From the NCBI RefSeq assembly GCF_002414845.1, contig NZ_DIAX01000010.1:86954-114053 (forward strand): DNA of 27,100 nucleotides, given 5' to 3'. Of this stretch, positions 20,771 to 27,100 are shown piece after piece. The translations under genes were made by a program, and so were the position numbers. How positions within the stretch are numbered: position 1 is the stretch's first letter; each line of letters begins with the position of its first letter. This DNA comes from Gordonia sp. UBA5067. Lineage in GTDB: Bacteria; Actinomycetota; Actinomycetes; Mycobacteriales; Mycobacteriaceae. Under the pieces are notes generated by a model, which was not told the DNA's origin, searched no databases, and saw only the letters and a list, made by a program, of their open reading frames with translations.

Positions 20771-22218
20771 CAGTTGGCCGTGTCTTTGAGGGCGTCGAGG
20801 AAGCTCTTCGCCCACCGCTCGACGTCATGGGTGAGGACTTGTCGCCGCATGGCGCGCATCCGGACCCGACCGTCCTCGGCCGGCTGCTTGACGGCCGCCT
20901 CGATCGCGTCCTTGACGCCCTCCATGTCGTACGGGTTGGCCTGATAGGCCTGCTTCAATTCGGCTGCGGCGCCGGTGAATTCGGACAGGACCAGTGCGCC
21001 GCCGAGGTCGCTGCGGCATCCGACGTACTCCTTGGCCACGAGATTCATCCCGTCGCGCAGCGGGGTGACCAGCATGACGTCGGCGGCAACGAAGAAGGCG
21101 AGCAGTTCGTCGCGCGGGATCGGCCGGTTCAGGTATTGGACTACGGGCTGGCCGACTTCGGCGAACGTACCGTTGATGTGGCCGACGAGTTGCTCGATCT
21201 CCGAGCGCATCGCGACATACGACTCCACCCGCTCGCGGCTCGGAGTGGCCAGTTGGACCAGGACGGTCTCGTGCGGGTCGAGCCGCTGTTCCTCCAGTAG
21301 TTCCAGGAACGCCTTGAGTCGGACGTCGATGCCCTTGGTGTAGTCGAGGCGGTCGACGCCGAGCAGAATCGTCGATGGACTGCCGAGCTCCTTGCGGATC
21401 TCGCGGGCGCGCCGGCGAATCTCCCGTGTCTTCGATGCCGCGTCGATCTCGCCGGCGGCGATGGAGATGGGAAAGGCACCCACCGTGACGGTCCGGCCGT
21501 CGACCTCCACCGAACCGAATCGGGAGCGCACACCCACCGATCGCCGCGATGCGTGGTGGCCGCCGAGCCGGTTGGCGAGGTAGAGGAAGTTCTCGGCACC
21601 TTCGGGCAGGTGGAAGCCGATGAGGTCGGCGCCGAGCAGCCCGTTGACGATCTCCGCCCGCCACGGCAACTGCATGAACAACTCGACGGGCGGGAACGGG
21701 ATGTGGAGGAAGAAGCCGATCTTGAGGTCGGGGCGCAGTTCGCGCAGCATCTTCGGAACGAGTTGGAGCTGATAGTCCTGGACCCACACGAGAGCGCCGT
21801 GGCCGGCGACGTCGGCGGTGGCCTTGGCGAACCGCTCGTTGACGGCGACGTAGGTGTTCCACCATTCGCGATGGTATTGCGGCTTGGCGATGACGTCGTG
21901 GTAGAGCGGCCACAACGTGCCGTTGGAGAAGCCCTCGTAGTATTCGGCGATTTCGGTGCTGCTCAGTGGCACCGCACGGATTTCGAGGCCGTCGATGTCC
22001 GGATCGTCTTGGGAGTCGGGCACGCCGGACCAGCCGACCCAGGCTCCGGTGTGGCTGCGCAATACGGGCTCGAGAGCGGTAACGAGCCCGCCGGGGCTGC
22101 GCTTCCACCGCACCTCGTCGTCGGGTAGGACTTCTTTGTCTACCGGCAGCCGATTGGCGACCACCACGAACTCGGCTGACGGTGTTCGGTCCGCTTCCGG
22201 CGCCGATGAGGTGGTCAT
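20770..22218 (-). CDS. otsA: Trehalose-6-phosphate synthase
   Basis: A 482-residue GT20 glycosyltransferase that joins a nucleotide-activated glucose to glucose-6-phosphate. Motifs in order: [84 protein letters not shown] and [15 protein letters not shown]. The QDYQLQLVP form matches mycobacterial OtsA as I recall it, not the HDYHL form of E. coli, and mycobacterial OtsA prefers ADP-glucose. ATG 22218 lies 7 bases after the stop of a 53-residue gene, with no good ribosome site, so it probably depends on coupling. otsB is coupled downstream. The tRNA-Thr gene lies upstream. Confidence 0.95.
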   Translation of the reverse strand: MTTSSAPEADRTPSAEFVVVANRLPVDKEVLPDDEVRWKRSPGGLVTALEPVLRSHTGAWVGWSGVPDSQDDPDIDGLEIRAVPLSSTEIAEYYEGFSNGTLWPLYHDVIAKPQYHREWWNTYVAVNERFAKATADVAGHGALVWVQDYQLQLVPKMLRELRPDLKIGFFLHIPFPPVELFMQLPWRAEIVNGLLGADLIGFHLPEGAENFLYLANRLGGHHASRRSVGVRSRFGSVEVDGRTVTVGAFPISIAAGEIDAASKTREIRRRAREIRKELGSPSTILLGVDRLDYTKGIDVRLKAFLELLEEQRLDPHETVLVQLATPSRERVESYVAMRSEIEQLVGHINGTFAEVGQPVVQYLNRPIPRDELLAFFVAADVMLVTPLRDGMNLVAKEYVGCRSDLGGALVLSEFTGAAAELKQAYQANPYDMEGVKDAIEAAVKQPAEDGRVRMRAMRRQVLTHDVERWAKSFLDALKDTAN

Positions 22219-22225
22219 GGCGTGG

Positions 22226-22387
22226 TCAGGCGGGTTCGCCCGGCGCGATCCCCAACATTGCCAGCAACATGCGGCATTCGTCGGCGTCGGTCGCGTAGGC
22301 GGCGACCACCCGGCGGGCGGAGGTCGCAGTCTCGTCCGCGACGGGCTCCAACTCGTCGTCGCTCAGATCGGCGGTCTTCGGGGGCAT
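22226..22387 (-). CDS. Small conserved-looking protein before otsA
   Basis: A 53-residue acidic protein: [19 protein letters not shown] at the N-terminus and the helix [20 protein letters not shown] at the end. I do not recognise a function. ATG 22387 has a good AGAGGA site at 22394-22399 with 6-base spacing, the best ribosome site of the otsAB unit. The stop is 7 bases before the otsA start, so translation of this peptide could feed ribosomes to otsA. An upstream in-frame start at 22474 is less likely because the -10 box TAGAAT lies inside that extension. The single Cys is not part of a visible metal site. Confidence 0.7.
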   Translation of the reverse strand: MPPKTADLSDDELEPVADETATSARRVVAAYATDADECRMLLAMLGIAPGEPA

Positions 22388-22423
22388 GGCTGGTCCTCTA
22401 CGTCGTGCCTGGATGCTTCGCTC

Positions 22424-22429
22424 ACATTC
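22424..22429 (-). promoter_or_regulatory. -10 box TAGAAT for small ORF-otsA-otsB
   Basis: Minus-strand TAGAAT lies 36 bases before ATG 22387, giving an mRNA leader of about 30 bases with a Shine-Dalgarno site. No convincing -35 is seen. This is the only clear promoter between otsA and the tRNA gene. The 398 bases without a protein gene (22388-22785) hold this box, the tRNA-Thr gene and the FGE promoter. Confidence 0.45.
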
Positions 22430-22574
22430 TACCCACGGGCGCGTGAACCGCGTGCCCGGTGGCGACGCCTTCACAACTGAAGGAAGTGGCGCCGAGTGGA
22501 ATCGGGTTGGGAGCCGAGATCGCCACTGGTCATCCGCAAGCCGCGAGGCCTGACCACGATCAGCGGTTGATCAG

Positions 22575-22648
22575 AGCCCCCTGTCGGGATCGAACCGACG
22601 ACGTTCCGCTTACAAGGCGGACCCTCTAGCCAACTGAGGTAAGGGGGC
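22575..22648 (-). tRNA. tRNA-Thr (anticodon TGT)
   Basis: A complete 74-base cloverleaf on the minus strand. The acceptor stem GCCCCCT pairs perfectly with AGGGGGC. The D stem is CCTC/GAGG. The anticodon stem TCCGC/GCGGA has loop CTTGTAA with anticodon TGT (reads ACA). The T arm is GTCGG-TTCGATC-CCGAC. The discriminator is T, and CCA is not encoded. No integrase or repeated tRNA end is nearby, so there is no sign that it serves as an attachment site. Confidence 0.96.
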
Positions 22649-22773
22649 GTTCGGGCCGTGCGACCCGACCGTGATCGTATCGCGGCGGTGCGGTGTCACG
22701 AAACGTCGCAGTTGGGTAAGACTGTTGGCGTCGGCCTCGTCGGCAGGCGATGAGATGGAGCCCGTCGCACCAT

Positions 22774-22779
22774 TAGCAT
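22774..22779 (+). promoter_or_regulatory. -10 box TAGCAT, leaderless start of FGE gene
   Basis: TAGCAT ends 6 bases before GTG 22786 and no ribosome site is present. Confidence 0.5.
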
Positions 22780-22785
22780 GGACTT

Positions 22786-23673
22786 GTGACCTATACCGAG
22801 CTTGTGGAACTACCCGGCGGCTCATTCCAGATGGGCTCTGACGCGTCCTACCCGGAGGAGGGGCCGGCCCACGAGCGCACGGTTGCCGCCTTCGCCATCG
22901 AGCGGCATCCGGTGACCAACGCGCGCTTCGCCGAATTCGTTGCCGCCACCGGATATGTGACCGTGGCCGAGGAGCAGATGGATCCCGACCAATTCCCGGG
23001 GGCGGACCCCGCAGACCTGGTGCCGGGCGCATTGGTCTTCACCCCCACCGCCGGGCCGGTGGACCTCGGCGACTGGCGTCAGTGGTGGCGGTGGGAGCCG
23101 GGGGCCAGCTGGCGCCATCCGACGGGACCGGAATCGTCGATCGAATCCCGCTGGGATCACCCCGTGGTGCAGGTCGCCTACCGCGATGCCGCCGCGTACG
23201 CGCAGTGGGCGGGGCGGCGGCTGCCGACGGAGGCGGAGTGGGAGTTCGCGGCGCGCGGCGGGATCGACGGCCGCGAGTACGCGTGGGGCGGTGAGCTGCA
23301 CCCCGACGGGAAGGTCATGGCCAACACCTGGCTGGGCCGCTTTCCCTACGAGTCGACGGGGTGGGGATCGACCTCACCGGTAGGCGTCTACCCGCCGAAC
23401 GGATACGGATTGGCCGACCTGATCGGGAACGTGTGGGAACGGACCAGTGACATCTACGTTCCGCGCCACGTCGTGCCGGGGCAGGTGCACGTCGATGCCG
23501 GCGGACGGCCCGACCTGCTCGCGCCGACGGTGAACCCGCAGGTGATGCGGGTGACCAAGGGGGGATCCTTCCTCTGTGCACCCGAGTACTGCCGCCGCTA
23601 CCGTCCGGCGGCCCGTTCGGCACAGTCCGACGATTCCGCGACCGCGCATCTGGGATTTCGTTGCGCGCTCTGA
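22786..23673 (+). CDS. Formylglycine-generating enzyme
   Basis: A 295-residue SUMF1-type enzyme that oxidises the Cys of a CxPSR motif in type I sulfatases to formylglycine, using O2 and copper. The FGE-sulfatase fold shows PGGSFQMGS near the start, the HPVTNARFAEFV and RRLPTEAEWEFAARGG motifs, GNVWER, and the catalytic pair Cys264/Cys269 in GGSFLCAPEYCRRYR, spaced as in characterised bacterial FGEs. No DinB domain is present, so it is not EgtB of ergothioneine synthesis. No signal peptide is seen: it acts in the cytoplasm before folding or export. GTG 22786 follows TAGCAT by 6 bases. The arylsulfatase gene 2.7 kb away is the natural client. M. tuberculosis has the same pairing (Rv0711-Rv0712). 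Confidence 0.94.
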   Translation: MTYTELVELPGGSFQMGSDASYPEEGPAHERTVAAFAIERHPVTNARFAEFVAATGYVTVAEEQMDPDQFPGADPADLVPGALVFTPTAGPVDLGDWRQWWRWEPGASWRHPTGPESSIESRWDHPVVQVAYRDAAAYAQWAGRRLPTEAEWEFAARGGIDGREYAWGGELHPDGKVMANTWLGRFPYESTGWGSTSPVGVYPPNGYGLADLIGNVWERTSDIYVPRHVVPGQVHVDAGGRPDLLAPTVNPQVMRVTKGGSFLCAPEYCRRYRPAARSAQSDDSATAHLGFRCAL

Positions 23674-23717
23674 GGCCGGACTAGCACTGCCGCACTGGCG
23701 GGCGAGAGTCCCCACAC

Positions 23718-23733
23718 CGCGGGTGAGCCCGCG
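23718..23733. terminator. Possible hairpin between convergent FGE and LuxR genes
   Basis: CGCGGG-TGAG-CCCGCG is a perfect 6-bp GC stem with a 4-base loop, in the 69 bases between the two stop codons. There is no T tract on either side, so a terminator role is weak. Confidence 0.3.
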
Positions 23734-23742
23734 AGTGCTTGC

Positions 23743-26337
23743 TCAGCGGCGGCGTGCCACCGCCGTGATCGCATCGCGGCGGTTCCCCACGCTCAGCTTG
23801 CGATAGAGCGTGCGGGTGTGGGTCTTGACCGTGTTGATCGACAGGCCCACCTCCGCGGCGATCTCGGCCAGTGTCATCGTCGTCCGCAGGTACCCGAGGA
23901 TCTGGTTCTCGCGGTCGCTGAGGTCGTTGAGGACCCGCGTGGGAGGCTTCAGCGCGGCGATGAAGGCGGCATGCGACGTTCCCCAGCGCGCGTGTTCGGC
24001 GAGCAGATCTGCCAGTGCCGGGTCGGTGTCTAGGAACGGCTTGGCGATTTTGCCGGCTGTGGCCACAGTCAGGGCCCGCTCGAGTACCTCGTGCGCCGCG
24101 GGGTAGTCGCCGTCGGCCCGGTGGATCAACGCCGAGGTCACGAGTAGGGACGCGCGAATGTGGTCACCCAGCGGTAAGGGCGCGAGTTGCTTCACCATTG
24201 CCGCCGCCGCGTGCCGGCCGACGTGGCGCCGGATCAAATCTACGGCCACCGTCGCGGACGCGGGGATCTCGCGCCAGTCGACCCGAACACCACGGATCAA
24301 CCGGCCGGCCCGGTCATCGTCGCCGTCGGCCTCAGCGAGCTTCGCCAGCGCCACCACGCGGTACAACTCCCACGGTACGCCGCGCACCTCGTGGTCAGGC
24401 ATCTGCCGGACGAGTGAGTACGCGTTCCGGCGCTCGGTCGCGTCGCCGTCGAGGGCGGCGATGAGGACGAGATATTGCCGGGCGATGCTCGAAATCCCCA
24501 CGGCTACGGCGTGCGCGTCGATCGTCTTGGTGAATGCGGTGCGCGCCGCGGCGAAGTCGCCCTCCCAATAGGCAATCCAGCCTTCGGCGGCGAGTTCGGG
24601 GGCTCCTACCTGGGTCGACCAGCTATCTGAATACTCGTCAGAGCTCTGGATGCGCGCCAAGATTTCTCGACTGGCGCCGTGGTCGCCGACCCAGGCGCTA
24701 CAGAAGGACAGCAAGCCGGCCGCGCGGCGCGCGATCGTTGCCTCGCCCGCATCATTGCCCAGGGTTTCGGCGGAGGTCAGCAAGGCGATGCCGTCATGCA
24801 TCTCGTAGCGCAGCATGAAGTGGGCGCGGCCGAGTAATAGCTGTGCCGCGGCGTACCGGGCGGCACCGAGACTTCGCGCGTAGGAGAGGTTGTCGTGGGC
24901 AACGCCGAGGGCCTCGATCAACTCGGCCCGATCGTCGCACAGAAACAGTCGGGCGCAGGCGTCGGTGAACAGGGTGCGTTCACTCGATTCGGGGCGCGGC
25001 GTCCGGGTGGCTCGGCTCGTGAACAGCGCCTGGGCCTCTGCTCGGCGGCCCGCCAGATCGATGGCACAAGCGGTGATCGTCCGGACGTCATCGCGGGAGG
25101 CATACGGCTCGGGGATCCGGGTGAGGACCCGCTCGGGCGACTCCTCGGCGCGGCCGGCCAGCAGCAGGATCCACGAGTCCACGAGGATCTCGGTGGCACG
25201 CCGGGGGTCGCCGCCGAGCAAAGCCTCGTCGATCGCGTGCAGCGGCTGGCGTGTGGTGAGCAGTTCCGCGGCGCGCAGATGCAACGCGCGCGAGTGCTCG
25301 GGGTCGCGCAGGGCGACGAGTTTGCGGCATCGGCTGGCGAATACGTCGTGCCAGCGATACTGCGCCGCACCGTCGGTGCCGAAGCGGTCGAGGAATAGTC
25401 CACGGCGGCGGCACTCTTCCAATAGTGCAAGCGCATCGGAGCGCCCGGAGATGCCGGCCGCGAGCACGCCGTCGAGCTCCGACACGGTGGTGACGTCGAG
25501 GAGGAACGCGGCGAGCTCGGGCGGAAGGCCCGGCAGCACCTCGTCGGCGATGACATCGAGCAGCAGATCATCGGGAGCCGCGGCCCGGGTCGGGTGGCCG
25601 GCCGCAGCGCCGGTCTGCCCGGATGCCAAGAGCGCCACGCGAACAGCGGCGGCCCACCCGCCCGTCCGGTTGAGCATTGAATCGACCTCGGTCGCCGATC
25701 TCGCGGCCAGGCCGGCGGCCGACTGGATTTCGGCGGCGGTGAACAGCAGTGCCGAGCTGTCGAGCCGGGTCGCATCACCGGCAAGGATCTGTGACGAGAC
25801 CGGCAGCTGGTGCGGGTCATGGCCGATGAGCAGGAGCCGCAGGCCGGCCGGCCCCTGCTCGAGGAGCGCCCCGAGGACACTCGTGTTGGCTGCGGCGCCG
25901 GAGCGCTGGAGGTCGTCGACGACCAGAACGATGGGTTCGCCTACCACGTCGACCGCGGTGCCGACTGCCTCGTGTAGTGCGCCGACCTCCGCCGCGTCGA
26001 TGACGGCGAGGGCGTCGAGAATGTCATCGCGGGCCATCGTGACGGCCAGCCGGCGCAGTGCGGCGGCGATTCCTTCGGAAATCGCCGCCGGATCGGTGTC
26101 GTAGCGGTTCAGCGACAACCAGGCGACCGGGTGCCCACAGGTGCGCGTCCACTCGGCCACCGCGGTGGTCTTGCCATACCCGCTGGGTGCGGTGAGAAGC
26201 GTGATCCGGTGACACGCAACCGCTTTCGCGAGCGCGTCGCAGACACGCGGGCGCGGGAGTGGGTCGGCGAACTCGGGCACGGCGAACCGGGCCTCGAGAC
26301 CGGTGCTTCGATGCCGATGGAATGAGCCCCGTCCCAT
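23743..26337 (-). CDS. LuxR-family regulator, large ATP-binding MalT-like type
   Basis: An 864-residue STAND-type regulator. The N-terminal ATPase has Walker A APSGYGKTT (50-58) and Walker B VLVVDD (137-142). A winged-helix and long helical-repeat middle (about 300-780) probably binds the inducer and oligomerises. The C-terminal LuxR helix-turn-helix is LSDRENQILGYL through LAEIAAEVGLSINTVKTHTRTLYRKL. The GYGKTT start and overall order match MalT and actinobacterial LAL regulators, which activate transcription when ATP and a ligand bind. ATG 26337 was chosen because it follows TACACT by 6 bases and lies just downstream of the arylsulfatase stop; longer starts would overlap that gene. Target genes are unknown, but sulfatase and FGE genes flank it. 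Confidence 0.88.
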   Translation of the reverse strand: MGRGSFHRHRSTGLEARFAVPEFADPLPRPRVCDALAKAVACHRITLLTAPSGYGKTTAVAEWTRTCGHPVAWLSLNRYDTDPAAISEGIAAALRRLAVTMARDDILDALAVIDAAEVGALHEAVGTAVDVVGEPIVLVVDDLQRSGAAANTSVLGALLEQGPAGLRLLLIGHDPHQLPVSSQILAGDATRLDSSALLFTAAEIQSAAGLAARSATEVDSMLNRTGGWAAAVRVALLASGQTGAAAGHPTRAAAPDDLLLDVIADEVLPGLPPELAAFLLDVTTVSELDGVLAAGISGRSDALALLEECRRRGLFLDRFGTDGAAQYRWHDVFASRCRKLVALRDPEHSRALHLRAAELLTTRQPLHAIDEALLGGDPRRATEILVDSWILLLAGRAEESPERVLTRIPEPYASRDDVRTITACAIDLAGRRAEAQALFTSRATRTPRPESSERTLFTDACARLFLCDDRAELIEALGVAHDNLSYARSLGAARYAAAQLLLGRAHFMLRYEMHDGIALLTSAETLGNDAGEATIARRAAGLLSFCSAWVGDHGASREILARIQSSDEYSDSWSTQVGAPELAAEGWIAYWEGDFAAARTAFTKTIDAHAVAVGISSIARQYLVLIAALDGDATERRNAYSLVRQMPDHEVRGVPWELYRVVALAKLAEADGDDDRAGRLIRGVRVDWREIPASATVAVDLIRRHVGRHAAAAMVKQLAPLPLGDHIRASLLVTSALIHRADGDYPAAHEVLERALTVATAGKIAKPFLDTDPALADLLAEHARWGTSHAAFIAALKPPTRVLNDLSDRENQILGYLRTTMTLAEIAAEVGLSINTVKTHTRTLYRKLSVGNRRDAITAVARRR

Positions 26338-26343
26338 CTCCGA

Positions 26344-26349
26344 AGTGTA
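26344..26349 (-). promoter_or_regulatory. -10 box TACACT, leaderless start of LuxR regulator
   Basis: Minus-strand TACACT ends 6 bases before ATG 26337, within the 53 bases after the arylsulfatase stop codon. Confidence 0.48.
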
Positions 26350-26390
26350 GGTCTCCGAGAGCAGATCGGGGAACGCCGTGATGGGGCCGG

Positions 26391-27100
26391 TCAATCGAGG
26401 GCGAACGCGGCGGCTGCTTCCTTCTCCAGATCGAGATACTGGTCGACCGACACATCGATGCCGACACCGAGCAACTCGCCTCCGACGAAGGGGAAGCTGC
26501 CCCGATCGTGGTAAAGGCTGCTCACCGGATCGGCACTGTCGAACCCGACGCACAATCCGTCGCCCGAGAGGGTGAACTTGCCGGCCTGAACGCGCAGGGC
26601 CTTCGAATCGACGGAGTCGGTTCCGACGTACAGCGTTGCCGAGCCCACCGACTCCCCGTTCTGCCCCGCCTTCTCGCGAGTGAATTCGACGCCGAGGGTC
26701 AGCTTGCCCGGCGACAATTCACTCGACTCGAGGATCTGCTCGTCCTCGCCGAGGAAGTTGTACACGTAATACAGCTTGTGATCCTTGATGAACAAGGAGT
26801 GGCCGCCGAAGCGTGATCCGTGCGCGAAGAGCACGCCTTCGCTGTCGTCGGTGAGCACCACGTCGGCCAGGATCTTGTAGTCGCGGCCACGGATGCTGAC
26901 GGCCACCCCCTCGGGGACCGGTGAGGTGTCCGGGTAGTACACGTACCGGGTCCGGGGGGGCTCGGACCTCGGTCGGTCGACAGCGAGCAACTCGACCGGA
27001 GTCCGGTCATCAAGCGGCAGGACGTCGTTCTTGTCGGCCTCGTCGAACCAGACCTGGATCAAGTGTGCGAGCTTTTCCGGATGATCGGCGGCGAGATCGG
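26391..27100 (-). CDS. Arylsulfatase, C-terminal part (5' end outside window)
   Basis: The open frame continues past the right edge; about 236 C-terminal residues are visible. The segment begins in DHPEKLAHLIQVWFDEADKN followed by VLPLDDR, typical of the end of the alkaline-phosphatase-like sulfatase domain. A beta-rich C-terminal domain follows (GHSLFIKDHKLYYVYNFLG, KFTLSGDGLCVGFDSADPVSSLY). This resembles large actinobacterial and AtsA-type arylsulfatases (M. tuberculosis Rv0711), which hydrolyse sulfate esters. The catalytic CxPSR motif should lie upstream and would need the FGE encoded at 22786-23673. The stop TGA at 26393-26391 is followed by the LuxR gene after 53 bases, in the same direction. 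Confidence 0.92.
   Translation of the reverse strand, partial: DLAADHPEKLAHLIQVWFDEADKNDVLPLDDRTPVELLAVDRPRSEPPRTRYVYYPDTSPVPEGVAVSIRGRDYKILADVVLTDDSEGVLFAHGSRFGGHSLFIKDHKLYYVYNFLGEDEQILESSELSPGKLTLGVEFTREKAGQNGESVGSATLYVGTDSVDSKALRVQAGKFTLSGDGLCVGFDSADPVSSLYHDRGSFPFVGGELLGVGIDVSVDQYLDLEKEAAAAFALD

Noticed and set aside
22575..22648. tRNA-Thr as integration site of a mobile element.
   Set aside because: No integrase, no repeated tRNA 3' end and no change in gene style on either side.
22786..23673. EgtB (ergothioneine synthesis) as identity of the FGE-fold gene.
   Set aside because: There is no N-terminal DinB domain, egt neighbours are missing, and the Cys264/Cys269 pair with a nearby sulfatase fits formylglycine-generating enzyme.
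24890..26104. Long open frame on the plus strand opposite the LuxR gene.
   Set aside because: It is rich in Ser, Arg and Ala with no domain, a typical antisense shadow of a high-GC gene; the minus-strand frame has clear Walker and helix-turn-helix motifs.
26338..26553. Longer LuxR regulator starting upstream, up to 26553.
   Set aside because: The extension overlaps the arylsulfatase coding end, is arginine-rich noise, and skips the TACACT-N6-ATG signal.
1..27100. Defence system, biosynthetic cluster, prophage or insertion sequence.
   Set aside because: I looked for nucleases, methylases, NRPS/PKS domains, transposases and terminal repeats on both strands and found none; the content is conserved core metabolism, envelope and regulation.

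Overview
The window is high-GC actinobacterial chromosome, very probably from the mycolic-acid group (Mycobacteriales), with Gordonia or a close relative as my best guess from protein style. The gene order from the DUF445 gene to the ROK regulator has the same gene set as the Mycobacterium tuberculosis Rv0467-Rv0485 block as I remember it (aceA, fadB2, DUF445, XRE regulator, hbhA, DUF2516, murB, DUF2505, nitrilase, DUF2993, deoC, L,D-transpeptidase, SDR, ROK), partly reshuffled. I see no insertion sequence, integrase, phage gene or CRISPR array. This is core chromosome, not an island.

Layout. 1-3694 (+): end of isocitrate lyase with a strong terminator, then a two-gene unit, fadB2 and a MetE homologue, behind a 17-bp palindrome that overlaps a -10 box. 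3791-5485 (-): an SDR gene directly abutting a PPK2 gene. 5574-10437 (+): DUF445, XRE regulator, hbhA, DUF2516, MerR regulator and alpha/beta hydrolase. 10421-11476 (-): murB. 11534-14505 (+): two tandem DUF2505 genes, a nitrilase-family hydrolase and a DUF2993 membrane protein. 14531-15421 (-): purU, divergent from deoC (+). 16188-17953 (+): L,D-transpeptidase lipoprotein and an SRPBCC protein. 17950-18714 (-): SDR. 18815-19978 (+): ROK regulator. 19982-22387 (-): a 53-residue protein, otsA and otsB (trehalose synthesis). 22575-22648 (-): tRNA-Thr(UGU). 22786-27100: formylglycine-generating enzyme (+), a MalT/LAL-type LuxR regulator (-) and the C-terminal part of a large arylsulfatase (-), together a sulfatase, its activating enzyme and a probable regulator.

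The strongest unusual signal is the MetE homologue at 1391-3694. It is full length and well conserved, but three of the four zinc ligands of cobalamin-independent methionine synthase are replaced (Cys to Gly, Glu to Val, Cys to Gly). The proton-donor His is Arg and the folate-contacting Trp is Arg, while the homocysteine-binding residues are kept. It is unlikely to be an ordinary methionine synthase, and its pairing with a 3-hydroxyacyl-CoA dehydrogenase has no obvious explanation.

A second theme is gene expression. At least nine genes have a TANNNT box ending exactly 6 or 7 bases before the start codon and no Shine-Dalgarno sequence, which predicts leaderless mRNAs. At DUF2516 a 16-bp perfect inverted repeat surrounds this box and start codon. 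Convergent genes are packed with overlapping or nearly touching stop codons (murB/hydrolase, SRPBCC/SDR, ROK/otsB). Many genes relate to the envelope: MurB, an LdtMt5-like transpeptidase, HbhA, trehalose synthesis and DUF2993.
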